From Leptospira broomii serovar Hurstbridge str. 5399 (GTDB taxonomy: Bacteria; Spirochaetota; Leptospiria; Leptospirales; Leptospiraceae): a DNA stretch of 64,000 nt. The notes beneath the pieces were generated by a model. The model was not told the origin of the DNA, made no database searches, and saw only the letters and a list, made by a program, of their open reading frames with translations. The DNA is taken from assembly GCF_000243715.2 (NCBI RefSeq), contig NZ_AHMO02000004.1, positions 560,501 to 624,500 on the forward strand, written 5' to 3'. This document shows, one piece after another, positions 54,763 to 64,000 of this stretch. The translations under genes and the position numbers were made by a program. Numbering within the stretch: position 1 is the first letter of the stretch; the number at the start of each line of letters is the position of its first letter.

Positions 54763-55740
54763 ATGGAACCTATGTCTAAGATTCGAGTTATTATTACCGG
54801 CGGAGCGGGTTTGATCGGAAGCAATCTTGTGCGTCTTCTGAATGAGAGAGGCGTGGAAGATATTTTAATCGTGGATCACTTAGGAATCTTATCCAAATGG
54901 AAAAATTTGCGCGACCTATGCTATACCGACTATCTTGAGAAAGAAGACTTTCTATCTAGAGTGATTTCTGGACAATTACCGAAGGGTTACACTCATGTTT
55001 TACATATGGGAGCCTGTTCGTCCACGACGGAATCGGACGCATCTTATCTGATCAAAAATAATTTCGAATATACGAAAGTGCTAGCGGAAGCTTGTTTGGA
55101 CAAGCATCTTCGTTTTCTTTACGCGTCTTCGGCGGCCACTTACGGAGACGGGACTTACGGATACGACGATAAGGCTCCGATAGCAGATTTGCGTCCGCTG
55201 AATATGTACGGTTATTCCAAGCACATGTTCGATTTATACGCTCAAAAGAAAGGTTATCTCTCAAAGATTACAGGCGTAAAATTCTTTAATGTTTTCGGTT
55301 TTGGAGAGGCGCATAAAGGTGATATGAGATCCGTCGTTTTGAAAGGATATGAACAAATTCTTTCGGAAGGAAAGATCCGACTATTTAAATCGTATAAGCC
55401 TGAATATAAGGACGGAGAGCAGAAGCGCGATTTTTTATACGTGAAAGACGCGGCTAAAATCGCAATCCATCTATTTTCAGGAAATCATTTCGGCCTTTTC
55501 AATGTAGGAAGAGGTGTGGCAGAAACCTGGCTGGATTTAGCGAACGGACTGTTTGGCGCTTTAGATCGGAAGAGTCAGATTGAATTCGTGGAAATGCCGG
55601 AGAGTCTTCGCGCAAAATACCAATATTATACTAAAGCTTCCACGGAAAAATTACTTTCTACCGGTTACGCCGAGGGTTTTACAGATCTTAAAACTGCGAT
55701 TGCAGATTATGTAAAACTTCTGCAAACCCAATTAGATTAA
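54763..55740 (+). CDS. hldD: ADP-L-glycero-D-manno-heptose 6-epimerase
   Basis: 325-residue extended SDR (322 if the ATG at 54772 is used). The NAD(P)-binding GGAGLIGSNLVRLLNERG, the family marker MGACSSTTESDASYL, the active-site YGYSK and the GDMRSVVLKGYEQI segment match HldD/RfaD. It makes the heptose used in the LPS core. It starts 4 bp after the UbiD gene, and a hairpin follows its stop. Confidence 0.88.
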   Translation: MEPMSKIRVIITGGAGLIGSNLVRLLNERGVEDILIVDHLGILSKWKNLRDLCYTDYLEKEDFLSRVISGQLPKGYTHVLHMGACSSTTESDASYLIKNNFEYTKVLAEACLDKHLRFLYASSAATYGDGTYGYDDKAPIADLRPLNMYGYSKHMFDLYAQKKGYLSKITGVKFFNVFGFGEAHKGDMRSVVLKGYEQILSEGKIRLFKSYKPEYKDGEQKRDFLYVKDAAKIAIHLFSGNHFGLFNVGRGVAETWLDLANGLFGALDRKSQIEFVEMPESLRAKYQYYTKASTEKLLSTGYAEGFTDLKTAIADYVKLLQTQLD

Positions 55741-55776
55741 GGGGGCCGGATGGCCCCCTATAGGGTGGGTTTTTAC
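55741..55776 (+). terminator. Terminator-like hairpin after hldD
   Basis: GGGGGCC (55741-55747) and GGCCCCC (55752-55758) form a 7-bp GC-rich stem directly after the hldD stop. The T-run (GTTTTT) begins about 11 bp after the stem, further than ideal. It lies between convergent genes (hldD and the ArsR-type regulator). Confidence 0.5.
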
Positions 55777-56075
55777 TTCGAGAAAATTTGAAGTAAAGAC
55801 TTTGCGAAGCTTTTGAATTTCTGATCTTTAATGGAATAGAAAACTTGATTGGATACTTTCTTGCTGCCAAGATATCCAGCTTCCTTCATCTTACTTAAAT
55901 GTTGGGAAGCAGCAGATTGACTAATTCCTAACGCGTCGACTAACTCACCAACGCTGTGTTCTTTTTTAGATAAATACAGTAGAATTTTTAATCTGTCTGG
56001 GTGAGCTACTGCTTTTAATCCGCGGATGGTCGAGTCCAGGTGGGCTTTCTTGATTTCTAACTTTTGGGCTGCCAT
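55773..56075 (-). CDS. ArsR-family winged-helix regulator without metal-site cysteines
   Basis: 100 residues with the ArsR/SmtB wHTH: VAHPDRLKILLYLSKKEHSVGELVDALGISQSAASQHLSKMKEAGYLGSKKVSNQVFYSI. No cysteine occurs anywhere, so the classic ELCVCDL metal site is absent and a different signal (or none) is likely. The ATG follows AAGGA. TTGAAA (56130-56125) and TATTAT (56108-56103) with a 16-bp spacer form a plausible promoter. Its target is unknown. Confidence 0.9.
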   Translation of the reverse strand: MAAQKLEIKKAHLDSTIRGLKAVAHPDRLKILLYLSKKEHSVGELVDALGISQSAASQHLSKMKEAGYLGSKKVSNQVFYSIKDQKFKSFAKSLLQIFSK

Positions 56076-56102
56076 TTTTTTCCTTCAATAGAGTTTGAAT
56101 CC

Positions 56103-56130
56103 ATAATATAGGAGAGTCCCATTTTTTCAA
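56103..56130 (-). promoter_or_regulatory. Predicted promoter of the ArsR-type gene
   Basis: Minus-strand TTGAAA and TATTAT hexamers separated by 16 bp, placing the start of transcription about 20 bp before the ATG at 56075. Confidence 0.45.
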
Positions 56131-56397
56131 GGATTTACGCTTTAATTAACGGTTTTTTATCGTTATGTCTAATTGTGTAAATTATGATATTTTTATGAAA
56201 TTATAAAGGTAAAAGATTACATTAATATTCTATTTGAATGTACGACTTAGAAAAATTCGAATATTATGTAATTCTGCAGGTCTTTTGATTTAGGTTTCAA
56301 GAGAGGATGACTGGGAATATGTATTAAGGTATAAAATTAGTATATTCTGAAGAATTAAGAGAGAAATTTTAAGATGGAGATTGTTGTAGGAACAAAA
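56131..56397. other. AT-rich intergenic stretch
   Basis: Between the promoter of the ArsR-type gene and the terminator of the SDR gene. Very AT-rich and full of stop codons in all frames. I see no gene, tRNA or repeat in it. Confidence 0.5.
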
Positions 56398-56427
56398 CGA
56401 GCGGACTTAGTGAATTTCATCCGCTCG
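56398..56427 (-). terminator. Rho-independent terminator of the SDR gene
   Basis: CGAGCGGA (56398-56405) pairs with TCCGCTCG (56420-56427) around a 14-nt loop. Read on the minus strand it is followed by TTTTGTT, placed 20 bp after the SDR stop codon. Confidence 0.65.
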
Positions 56428-56446
56428 GAATCGGTTAGGTGGAAAC

Positions 56447-57217
56447 TTAAATTTTCACTCCGCCTGAAATTTCAAGTACTACTCCGTCTACGAGTTCGTT
56501 CGTTGCGATAAAAGCAGCCGTCTCGGCTATTTCACTCGGATAACCCAGTCTCCCGATCGGAATTTGAGTTTCCCATTTTTTTAATGCTTCCGGATTCATA
56601 TCCTTCATGACCATCTCAGTGGCGATAAAGCCGGGAGCAATCCCTGCTACTCGAATCCCGTAGCGACTTAACTCTTTTGCCCAAAGTTTCGTCATGGCGG
56701 CTACTCCGGCTTTCGCAGCAGAGTAGTTCGTCTGGCCTGGATTTCCATGCATGGCAACAGAAGCGATCGGAATGATGATTCCTTTAGACCCGGTATTGAT
56801 CATCTGCACTGCAGCTTCTCTTCCCGTTAAAAAAACTCCAGTTAAATTGACGTCTATTACGGATTGCCAATTGGATAAGGAAAGTTTGGACGCGACTTTG
56901 CCTGTTTGTTTATCGGTTTTTACAAGCAATCCGTCTCGTAGAATTCCTGCATTCAACACTGCAATATCCAAACTTCCGAATTTTGAAACTGCCTTTTCCA
57001 TGAGAGCCTCTGCATCGGCCTCCTTGGAAACGTCCGTTCTCACTGCGATCGCTTTGACGCCTATCCCTTCTATATCCTTTAACGCTTCGGACAATTTTTC
57101 TTCCGAGATATCGGAAAGAACGATGTTTGCACCTAGTTTCGCAAAATGTTCGGCCATCGCTTTGCCTAAGCCTCCGGCCGAACCGGTAATTACTGCGGTT
57201 TTACCTGTTATTTCCAA
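56447..57217 (-). CDS. SDR-family oxidoreductase (FabG-like)
   Basis: 256-residue short-chain dehydrogenase. NAD(P)-binding [18 protein letters not shown] motif (LNAGILRDG), catalytic Ser in IASVAMHG and YSAAK, and the closing [18 protein letters not shown]. Probably a 3-oxoacyl-ACP or similar 3-oxoacyl/hydroxyacyl reductase; the substrate cannot be decided. The start is a TTG lying 17 bp inside the end of the upstream gene. Confidence 0.9.
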   Translation of the reverse strand: MEITGKTAVITGSAGGLGKAMAEHFAKLGANIVLSDISEEKLSEALKDIEGIGVKAIAVRTDVSKEADAEALMEKAVSKFGSLDIAVLNAGILRDGLLVKTDKQTGKVASKLSLSNWQSVIDVNLTGVFLTGREAAVQMINTGSKGIIIPIASVAMHGNPGQTNYSAAKAGVAAMTKLWAKELSRYGIRVAGIAPGFIATEMVMKDMNPEALKKWETQIPIGRLGYPSEIAETAAFIATNELVDGVVLEISGGVKI

Positions 57218-57905
57218 CTTGGTTGATTTCCTTGCTTCTTATTGTTACGTATTTATCTGTAAAAGGAATTTCAACGCGAGCGACCGTTTCCGAAGCTTGC
57301 GTTTGGATTCGGAAAAGATTCGGGTCTATATTTTCGCTTTTTAATAAAATCATAATCAAAGCGATTCCAAGTCCCGCTCCTTCCGTATTGTCCATATTAT
57401 CCATATAGAATTCGGCGATATCGTTATATTCCATCGCCTTTTTCATTTTCTCCCGCATACGAACTTCTTCGATATCGATAACGGGGGTATTGTTCGCTAC
57501 TTCGACGACCAAACCATCGGAACTATAAACTACATTGATTTTTACATAAACTCCGCGTGCCAGGCATCGTTTTCCAAACTCGTCAGCCATTTTTTCGGAA
57601 AAATTTTCCTTAAATTGAGAAAGGGCTTGGTCATAATGTTCGGGATTTCGAATATCCAGGCCTTGATCCTCGAAAAAGATCCGCTTTTGGTTTGCTTTGA
57701 CCCCATTGATTGCCATTTCCTTAGTGATCGTATAAAGCATTTCGATATATCTAGATTGTCCGACTTTCTCCAAAACTTCCGTAAGAATACGTAAAACGTA
57801 CTTTTCTAGTTTAGAATTCATTCGGGAGGATTGAACGGAAATTCGGGAACGGCCTTTGATATAATCAGTGAGCTGGGCGTCTAAATGTTTAAAGCTTTTT
57901 GCCAT
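57201..57905 (-). CDS. GHKL-type ATPase-domain protein, spirochaetal, unknown role
   Basis: 234 residues from the ATG at 57905, preceded by GAAGGA; the longer frame was rejected. The C-terminal 170 residues look like a histidine-kinase-type ATP-binding fold: an N-box-like [14 protein letters not shown] and a G-box [18 protein letters not shown]. There is no dimerisation/His-phosphoacceptor domain and no sensor, so it is not a classic kinase. It may be an adaptor or serine kinase. It overlaps the SDR gene by 17 bp. Confidence 0.72.
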   Translation of the reverse strand: MAKSFKHLDAQLTDYIKGRSRISVQSSRMNSKLEKYVLRILTEVLEKVGQSRYIEMLYTITKEMAINGVKANQKRIFFEDQGLDIRNPEHYDQALSQFKENFSEKMADEFGKRCLARGVYVKINVVYSSDGLVVEVANNTPVIDIEEVRMREKMKKAMEYNDIAEFYMDNMDNTEGAGLGIALIMILLKSENIDPNLFRIQTQASETVARVEIPFTDKYVTIRSKEINQVGNNR

Positions 57906-58334
57906 GCTCGTCCTTCGAGGTGTGAGGATCGAGGTCCAGTCTTTCGATTTCCCGGATTCATGCAATCAAAAATCCGAACTATTCAACCATTGGAATTCTT
58001 ACAAAAAGGTAATTTATTCTAAAGTAAATCGACAGTGTTTTCGCGATCGAAATTGATTTTTGTCTTATATTCGATTTTTGCAAAAAAGGTTAAATTAGTC
58101 GAAACTTAGTCGAATTCCATCGTTTTGAAAATTCTTCACCTTATAAATTCGGAATACTTTCGGATTTTAGGGAAAATCGGAGGATTCATATTCCCCGTTA
58201 TAGGTTCTTTTCATTAATTTTAGTCTTTTTTAGGTTACAGAGTGAAGATTTTTTAAGAATACTATACAAAAAAATAGTTGTCAAAAGTCTATTGATATAC
58301 TAATATATAGCAATTAATTGAGTAGGATATTGAT
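57906..58334. other. 429-bp divergent intergenic region upstream of recN
   Basis: AT-rich, no credible gene or RNA. It holds the recN promoter near its right end (58278-58306). I looked for the Leptospira LexA motif TTTG-N5-CAAA and for a Bacillus-type CGAAC-N4-GTTCG box and found neither. Confidence 0.55.
58278..58306 (+). promoter_or_regulatory. Near-consensus sigma-70 promoter of recN
   Basis: TTGTCA (58278-58283), a 17-bp spacer, then TAATAT (58301-58306). Transcription would begin about 20 bp before the recN ATG, and AGGAT sits at good distance before that ATG. Confidence 0.6.
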
Positions 58335-60041
58335 ATGCTTCAGATGTTATTGGTCCGGGATTTCGCCTTACTTGAATCGGCCCAAATTGAATTTAGAACC
58401 GGGCTAACTGCAATTACCGGGGAAACAGGTTCCGGAAAGTCGCTATTATTAGATGCAGTTTCGTCTTTGTTAGGCGGAAAAAGCAGTGCGATTGATATTC
58501 GAACTGGAGCCGACAAATATATCTTGGAAGCGGTTTGGGATATTAGCGCAAATTTGCCAGCTAAGGATTGGCTACAGGAAAAGGGGATCCCTTTCGAAGG
58601 AAAGGAGCTTATTCTGCGAAAGGAGTTTGCAAGAGACGGAAAATCCAAAATTCAAATCAATCACACCTTATCCTCCGCTCAAGTTTTACGTGGACTAGGC
58701 GAATTACTCGCCGAGGTTCATAACCAAAACGATCAGATTCTACTTTTAGATAAAACGCAGCAGATAGATATTTTAGACACTTATGCCGGTTTATATCCTC
58801 TCCGGTCCGAGGTAAAAGAATCCTTTTTAACATATCGGAGCCTGCGTAAGCGTTTAGATGAGATCGAGGCGAATTACGGGGATAAGAATCGGAAAAAGGA
58901 AATTCTTCAATACCAAATCGACGAAATTCATGCAGCAGGTTTAAAGGAGGGGGAAGAGGAAGATCTAGTAAAGGAAGAGAAGCTTCTTTCTCATGGCGAG
59001 CGCCTATCCGAGAATTTAGAGATAATCGCCGGATTGCTATCGGAAAGTGAAACTTCAGTTTTGAGCGTTTTTCCTCGTATTCTAATGGCTGCGGAAAAAA
59101 TGAAAGCAATTCATTCGGATTACTCAGAATTGGAATCTTCTATTCGGGAAGCGTACGTTACTCTCCGTGAAATTAATACGACAGCGCAAGACCAGAAGGA
59201 CGAAGTCTTTTTTTCTCCAGACAGATTGGCACATGTGCAGAGTCGATTGGATCTGATACAAAAGTTGAAGAAGAAATATGGGGCTGGTATTCAGGAAATT
59301 TTACTTTCCAAAAAAAATGCGGAAAACGAGCTCGAAGCGTTAGCCCAGAATATGGATTCGAAACAATCCCTTGAGCGAGAGAAGAAAAAGGCAACGGAGA
59401 AACTTGCGCAATTATGTATGCAATTGTCCAAAGCTAGGCGAGAATCTTTAAATCGTTTCGAAACTAGACTTAAATCCGAATTGGATGTCCTAGGTATGCC
59501 CGGCGCAGGGATTCAGGTAGTATTACGTTGGGAATCCAGTGCCGAAGGGGAGGTTGAGGCCCAAGGGAAATCTTACGTAGTCAACGAGTATGGACTGGAC
59601 CAAGCGGAATTCTATTTCAGCCCGAATCCGGGAGAAAAGCCGCGGCCTCTACGTAAAATCGCTTCAGGGGGAGAAATTTCCAGAGTGATGCTTGCTATTA
59701 AAAGTGTATTAGGCTCGAATCATGATGGAAAAGTCTTGGTGTTGGATGAAATCGATTCAGGTCTGGGCGGGGAGATTGCAATGGATGTTGCAAAGAAATT
59801 ACGAATATTAGCAAAGACTCACCAGATTCTTCTTGTTACTCACTTGCAACAAATTGCCGCTGCAGCCGATCATCATCTCAAAGTGAGTAAGCAAGTAAAA
59901 GAAGGTAGAACTCTATCCGACACTGAATTTTTAGGAATGGAAGAAAGAACCTTGGAACTTGCTAGAATGATCTCGGGTCAGAATGTTTCGCGGGGTGCTC
60001 TTGACCATGCGAAAGAGCTGCTGAAAAAGAAGGCGGTATGA
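58335..60041 (+). CDS. recN: DNA repair protein RecN
   Basis: 568-residue SMC-like ATPase of double-strand-break repair. Walker A GETGSGKS (residues 29-36) at the N-terminus, long coiled-coil arms (about 155-370, with the central hinge region), and the C-terminal signature and Walker B ([33 protein letters not shown]), then [16 protein letters not shown]. Length and order are typical. Confidence 0.96.
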   Translation: MLQMLLVRDFALLESAQIEFRTGLTAITGETGSGKSLLLDAVSSLLGGKSSAIDIRTGADKYILEAVWDISANLPAKDWLQEKGIPFEGKELILRKEFARDGKSKIQINHTLSSAQVLRGLGELLAEVHNQNDQILLLDKTQQIDILDTYAGLYPLRSEVKESFLTYRSLRKRLDEIEANYGDKNRKKEILQYQIDEIHAAGLKEGEEEDLVKEEKLLSHGERLSENLEIIAGLLSESETSVLSVFPRILMAAEKMKAIHSDYSELESSIREAYVTLREINTTAQDQKDEVFFSPDRLAHVQSRLDLIQKLKKKYGAGIQEILLSKKNAENELEALAQNMDSKQSLEREKKKATEKLAQLCMQLSKARRESLNRFETRLKSELDVLGMPGAGIQVVLRWESSAEGEVEAQGKSYVVNEYGLDQAEFYFSPNPGEKPRPLRKIASGGEISRVMLAIKSVLGSNHDGKVLVLDEIDSGLGGEIAMDVAKKLRILAKTHQILLVTHLQQIAAAADHHLKVSKQVKEGRTLSDTEFLGMEERTLELARMISGQNVSRGALDHAKELLKKKAV

Positions 60042-60060
60042 TTAGACAGTCTTCCAATGA

Positions 60061-60089
60061 TTTTACCGGAGACTAAGTCCCCGGTAAAA
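60061..60089. other. Hairpin after recN
   Basis: TTTTACCGG (60061-60069) pairs with CCGGTAAAA (60081-60089), with a further GAC/GTC pairing in the loop. No T-run follows on the plus strand, so it may be an mRNA-end structure rather than a textbook terminator. Confidence 0.4.
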
Positions 60090-60167
60090 AGGAAGCATTC
60101 TTTCTAAAAATCGTTTGGCAGGTACAGCCGAGTCAGAAACTCTACTCCTTGGAGAACTTCGACCGAC

Positions 60168-60773
60168 ATGATTCTTGCCAAAACAGATTCTTTGGTTTCC
60201 ATCATTCCTCCGGAAACGATCCCGATTTTAATCCTTCTAGTTTCGATTATCGGGTTCACAATTATAATTGAAAGATTGATCTTTTTTTCGCGTTGGAAAG
60301 CTATTTCTCCCGACGAATGGAGACGAGTAAAAGACCTGCTGAACGAGAAAAATTATGATTCCGCTTCGGATCTCCTTCGTAGTTTAAGTCAAGGCCCCAC
60401 TTCTCAGGTCATACAAGCAGGCATTGCTCAATTTAAGAGAAAGACTTCCGCAGTAGAAGACGAAATTTTAAGCCAAGGTTTAAGCCAGATTCAACGGATG
60501 GATAAATTTCTTTCTGCTCTGGCGACCATTGCGACCATCGCACCGCTTTTAGGAGTTTTAGGAACAGTAGTGGGAATTATCCGCTCATTTGCCGAAGGTT
60601 CCGGAACCAAAGGTGCGGAAGTCGGAATTAGCGAGGCCTTGATTACCACCGCAATGGGGTTGGCGGTTGCTATTCCTGCATACATTTTTAATAACTTTTT
60701 TCAAAAGAAGAAAGATGACGCAATTTCCGAAATGGAAACTCTTTCCGAGCAAGCCTTAAGGTATTTAAAATAG
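60168..60773 (+). CDS. exbB: MotA/TolQ/ExbB proton-channel family protein
   Basis: 201 residues with three membrane helices: [48 protein letters not shown] (the conserved pore helix) and [25 protein letters not shown]. Couples proton flow to outer-membrane transport or envelope integrity. It pairs with the ExbD-like gene 2 bp downstream; TolQ/R or ExbB/D identity cannot be separated here. Confidence 0.92.
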   Translation: MILAKTDSLVSIIPPETIPILILLVSIIGFTIIIERLIFFSRWKAISPDEWRRVKDLLNEKNYDSASDLLRSLSQGPTSQVIQAGIAQFKRKTSAVEDEILSQGLSQIQRMDKFLSALATIATIAPLLGVLGTVVGIIRSFAEGSGTKGAEVGISEALITTAMGLAVAIPAYIFNNFFQKKKDDAISEMETLSEQALRYLK

Positions 60774-60775
60774 CG

Positions 60776-61231
60776 ATGAGATTCAAGAAGTGGAGAAGTC
60801 AAAGCAACGGATATCGGGCCGGACAGATCGAGCTTGCGCCTATGATTGACGTTATCTGCTTTATCGTTATTTACTTCCTAATGAATGCTACTTTGGAAAA
60901 ATCGACAGTAATTAAAATTGAATTGCCGCGTTCTTCCAGCACCGCACAGGAAAAGAAGAAGGATGAGTTAGTCATTACCATCAATAAGGATGGAAAGATT
61001 TTCTTAGATAAGGATACGGAACCTGTGGCTTTGGAAAAACTGACGGATAAGATCAAGGTTTTCATGGGTCCTGAAGATAAGGACAAAAAAGAAGCCAGCA
61101 AAAATAGAGTTATCATCAGAGGCGATGGCGGCGCGAATTATCAAACCATCGTAAAAGTAATAGATAAAGTAAATGAAGCGGGCGTTACCAGATTCAATTT
61201 ATCGATGGTGCGTCAGCCTGGTGGTAAATGA
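60776..61231 (+). CDS. exbD: ExbD/TolR-family energy-transducing protein
   Basis: 151 residues: a short cytoplasmic N-terminus, one helix containing the essential aspartate ([21 protein letters not shown]) and a periplasmic domain ([44 protein letters not shown]). Works with the preceding ExbB-like protein. Confidence 0.93.
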   Translation: MRFKKWRSQSNGYRAGQIELAPMIDVICFIVIYFLMNATLEKSTVIKIELPRSSSTAQEKKKDELVITINKDGKIFLDKDTEPVALEKLTDKIKVFMGPEDKDKKEASKNRVIIRGDGGANYQTIVKVIDKVNEAGVTRFNLSMVRQPGGK

Positions 61232-61325
61232 ACGAACTATAAATGGGAAGACGAAGGATCTTCCAAAGAAGTTTTTCCTGAATTTTGGAGGAATTTAGAA
61301 CCTACTAAAAAGGTTGATAAGTGAC

Positions 61326-64000
61326 TTGAAACGAAAGCCTCCAGTAAATAAATTTATAGTCGTCTTTTTCTTGACGAGCTCCCTTTTCTATTCGGCAGAT
61401 ATAACCGAGTTATTATCAAAGAGGAGCGATTATTTCGGTAAAACGATTAAGGAAGTCGTGTTCAAAGGAAATCGGAACACGTCCGATGCCGATATCGACT
61501 CTATGCTCGAGTTGAAGCGCGGAAGGCAATTAACGAAAGGTATGGTCGATCGAGACCTGAAAACCTTATTTGCTTCCGGTTTTTTCTATTTTATAGACAT
61601 ACAAGCCGAAGATGTGGACGGCGGAGTCAAGATAATCGTTGAATTGAAAGAACGTCCCCGGGTTAAGGAAATCGAATTTGTAGGCGCGGACGAAGTTTTT
61701 CCCGCGGACCTGCGTGAAAAAATGCCGTTGAAGGATAACGAGGTTATTACTCCTCAGAAAGTATCCAAGTCAAGGGATGTCATACTTCAAAAATATAGGG
61801 ATGAGGGTTTCTTTTTAGCCTATGTAAAGGCAGAATTGGGAAAACCGGATCCCAAAACGAATCTAGTTAAAGTAAGATTCGTGATCGACGAAGGCGAGGA
61901 AATTCCTGTCGCTAAGATCAACGTTTATGGAAACGAAACCATCGAAACGTCCGAGCTTTTGGGCTTGATGGATCTGAAGGAAGAAGGTCTATTCGAAGGC
62001 GGGTCTTTTAAGGAAAGCTCCTTCGAGAAAGATAAGGAAGTTATTCAGGCTTATATGCGTAGTAAGGGGTATCTGGACTCCGAGTTACTCCGAGATGGAA
62101 CGAATTGGGAGATCCATTGGGAAAATCCCGAAAAGAAAGACAGGCGCGTAATTATCGTTAATATAAAACTGTACGAAGGACAGATTTATTATTTTAACGG
62201 GTATTCGGTTGCCCACGATATGACTTTGGATAACGAAGGTCGTCCCGTCTTCTTGAATAAAGAGAAAAACCCGCCCGATACTCCGAAAGATAAGCTAAGT
62301 CCACTCTTTACGTTAGATGAAATAGAAAAGGTGATGGATTATAGCGTAAAAGATGTGGGTGAAATATTCGATGAGACAGTATTCATGCGTGATAGATCCT
62401 CCGTAAACGAACTCTACGGGGCAAAAGGGCATATTTTCGCGCAGGTTATCCCTCGAAGGAAGATTATTTCATTGGATGAAGAAAGTCTTCAATATTACGA
62501 AAACTGTTATTCAAGAAAAACGGATTTAGAGCGCAAAATTTGCGAAGACGAATATAAGCAATTGAACATACGTAAATTGCGGGAAGTATTCGTAAAAAAA
62601 ACCGCTTTACGCGGTAGAAAATTCGTGCACGTGGATTTTACGGTTCGGGAAAATAATTTAGCTAAAATCGAAAACGTAATTATCAAGGGAAACAAGAAGA
62701 CGCAGGATAAAGTTATTCGGCGGGAATTATTGTTTAAGCCTGGCGATCTTTTCGACTCCACTAAAGTCAATCGCTCCAGGGAGCGTATCCACAATTTAGG
62801 ATATTTTAAAGAAGTAAACTTTAATATGCGTCCCGGCTCCGACGATTCTAAGATGAATATCGTGATCGAAGTATTGGAACAGCCGACGGGAACCGTGTCC
62901 ATGGGTGGTGGATACGGAACGATTACTGGATTTACGATTTTTACGGAAGTCGGCGAGAATAACCTGAATGGAACAGGGCAAAAGATATCCGGAAGGATCG
63001 AATTCGGTCCCTACAGAAGATCTTTCCAGATATCTTGGACGGAGCCATGGCTTAACGATACCCCTTGGTCTCTTTCTCTTTCCTTATTTTATTTTTCAAG
63101 AACGATCTTCTTAGGGTCTACTTCCACGATTTCAATCTCCGATAGTACGACTGCCCCGATTACCGAGAACGCGACGTACGATAACAACGGATTAGGTGTT
63201 ACGATGGGGATTGCCCATCGTGTATTCACCAACTGGACGCACTTTCACAGATACACTCCTGCGTTCTATTCCTATTCTAACCCGACGGCGCTCGTATCCG
63301 ACGCTGTCCTCGCTAACGTTCGACAAGGTTGGCAATTTCGTTCGCAGATATCAAACGGCATTTCCTTTGATATTCGGGACAACGTATTCGCTCCAACTCG
63401 AGGTTACGATATACTTTTGCAAGTAGATAACGTAGGCCAGTATCTTGGTGGATCTTCGCACTTCGATCAGTATAGAGTAACTGCAGAATACTATCACACT
63501 TGGTTCGATTTTACGTTCGGCGGTTTAGTGCGAAACAACTCACTCCGTCGTTGGCGGGTGGTACAGGAGTTTCGTACATCGGATATGTTTACTTTGCAGA
63601 GATCTCCAAAGTACGGCCACCAAGATCCGGTTCAAGACCCGTACATTCGCCCCCAGGATTTATTGATCATCGGGGGATACGAGTCCTTACGAGGATGGTA
63701 CTATAACGATCCGAAATTTCCGACGGACTGGAGAAGCGGAGCTCAGCATCGTATTCTGTTCGATTCTGAAATTCGGATTCCGATCGAACCGAGTCTTTTG
63801 TGGTTAGTGGTATTTTTAGATGGGGGGGCGCTTTACGAGCAAGTTAATCGATTTACCGGCGTTAAAAAAGATTATGTTACGAATTATGATAAAAACAAAC
63901 AAGCACAGATTTTGGCCGACCCGGTAGGCTATTACCTCCAAAATAATTTCAACTTATCGAACGGCAAGAAAGCCGACGTGACTTACGACGATTTGAATAA
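61326..64000 (+). CDS. bamA: Outer-membrane assembly protein BamA (3' end outside window)
   Basis: Open from a TTG at 61326 to the window end, so at least 891 codons. The signal peptide reads FIVVFFLTSSLFYSADI. POTRA domains follow (TIKEVVFKGNRNTSDADID; VKEIEFVGADEVFP; IPVAKINVYGNETIETSEL; IENVIIKGNKKTQDKVIRREL) and then the beta-barrel with TGTVSMGGGYG and the conserved GGYESLRGWYY. Between the later POTRAs is an inserted segment with two cysteines (ENCYSRKTDLERKICEDEY). It folds and inserts outer-membrane proteins. It lies 94 bp after exbD. Confidence 0.95.
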   Translation, partial: MKRKPPVNKFIVVFFLTSSLFYSADITELLSKRSDYFGKTIKEVVFKGNRNTSDADIDSMLELKRGRQLTKGMVDRDLKTLFASGFFYFIDIQAEDVDGGVKIIVELKERPRVKEIEFVGADEVFPADLREKMPLKDNEVITPQKVSKSRDVILQKYRDEGFFLAYVKAELGKPDPKTNLVKVRFVIDEGEEIPVAKINVYGNETIETSELLGLMDLKEEGLFEGGSFKESSFEKDKEVIQAYMRSKGYLDSELLRDGTNWEIHWENPEKKDRRVIIVNIKLYEGQIYYFNGYSVAHDMTLDNEGRPVFLNKEKNPPDTPKDKLSPLFTLDEIEKVMDYSVKDVGEIFDETVFMRDRSSVNELYGAKGHIFAQVIPRRKIISLDEESLQYYENCYSRKTDLERKICEDEYKQLNIRKLREVFVKKTALRGRKFVHVDFTVRENNLAKIENVIIKGNKKTQDKVIRRELLFKPGDLFDSTKVNRSRERIHNLGYFKEVNFNMRPGSDDSKMNIVIEVLEQPTGTVSMGGGYGTITGFTIFTEVGENNLNGTGQKISGRIEFGPYRRSFQISWTEPWLNDTPWSLSLSLFYFSRTIFLGSTSTISISDSTTAPITENATYDNNGLGVTMGIAHRVFTNWTHFHRYTPAFYSYSNPTALVSDAVLANVRQGWQFRSQISNGISFDIRDNVFAPTRGYDILLQVDNVGQYLGGSSHFDQYRVTAEYYHTWFDFTFGGLVRNNSLRRWRVVQEFRTSDMFTLQRSPKYGHQDPVQDPYIRPQDLLIIGGYESLRGWYYNDPKFPTDWRSGAQHRILFDSEIRIPIEPSLLWLVVFLDGGALYEQVNRFTGVKKDYVTNYDKNKQAQILADPVGYYLQNNFNLSNGKKADVTYDDLN

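Noticed and set aside
57906..58334. SOS/LexA box upstream of recN
   Set aside because: Neither TTTG-N5-CAAA nor CGAAC-N4-GTTCG is present; only TTTTGCAAAA-type runs occur.
58657..59109. 150-codon minus frame inside recN
   Set aside because: Shadow of recN coiled-coil coding sequence; no motif and no start signal.
62507..62902. 131-codon minus frame inside bamA
   Set aside because: Antisense to the POTRA-coding region, which reads correctly on the plus strand.

Overview
The window looks like a chromosomal segment from the spirochaete genus Leptospira. The reasons are lineage-typical genes: a DUF1577/PilZ-type protein, a histone-fold protein, a giant coiled-coil protein, DUF342/FapA, many small lipoproteins with loose spirochaetal lipoboxes, heptose-type LPS genes, and frequent TTG starts. 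Base composition looks intermediate (roughly mid-40s % GC by eye, not computed), which would suit one of the higher-GC Leptospira species rather than L. interrogans. There are no rRNA or tRNA genes, no CRISPR array, no insertion sequence and no prophage; it reads as core chromosome with a few lineage-specific genes.

Layout. 1-8.7 kb: end of a membrane glycosyltransferase-like protein, an EAL phosphodiesterase tail-to-tail with a PilZ-like DUF1577 protein, guaB, a LolA-like protein, rsmE, a cysteine-rich lipoprotein, thiS-thiE and a WecG/TagA-type glycosyltransferase. 8.7-15.2 kb: a 1224-residue TPR protein with an acidic DPF-repeat head, a secreted double-CBM48 protein, a membrane-anchored protein with an EF-hand-like loop, and trxB behind a perfect palindromic PerR-type operator. 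15.3-19.6 kb: an SGNH / MBOAT / SGNH O-acylation group and a TPR lipoprotein. 19.7-23.4 kb: a XerC/D recombinase, an RsbW-like ATPase, a lipoprotein and FapA.

23.6-31.6 kb (minus strand): one compact cbb3 oxidase operon, ccoN-O-Q-P-G-H-I-S plus a SafE-like membrane protein. Most junctions overlap by 4 bp or less. It includes two short genes (ccoQ, 48 aa; ccoS, 59 aa). CcoP carries only one haem motif, and a GC-rich hairpin separates the structural genes (ccoNOQP) from the assembly genes (ccoGHIS). 32.1-37.1 kb: membrane/TPR pair, cheX, a SurA/PpiD-like protein, an unknown membrane protein and a PEMT/ICMT-type methyltransferase. 37.2-42.8 kb: a Gld-type ABC exporter operon (ATPase, permease, GldG-like, DUF4340), a STAS protein and a SAM methyltransferase.

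42.8-47.7 kb: a 1193-residue membrane-tethered coiled-coil protein ending in a helix-turn-helix, then a small histone-fold protein and map. 47.7-55.7 kb: tandem DUF350 protein, an unknown gene, queG, a chemoreceptor, then mutY-ubiD-hldD. 55.8-58.0 kb: ArsR-type regulator, SDR oxidoreductase coupled to a GHKL-like ATPase protein. 58.3-64 kb: recN behind a good sigma-70 promoter, exbB-exbD, and bamA, which runs off the window end.

Most interesting items: the histone-fold protein with its coiled-coil/HTH neighbour, the PerR-type operator at trxB, the single-haem CcoP with a CcoQ tail resembling CcoS, and the giant DPF-repeat TPR protein. All functional calls come from reading motifs by eye; no database search was run.
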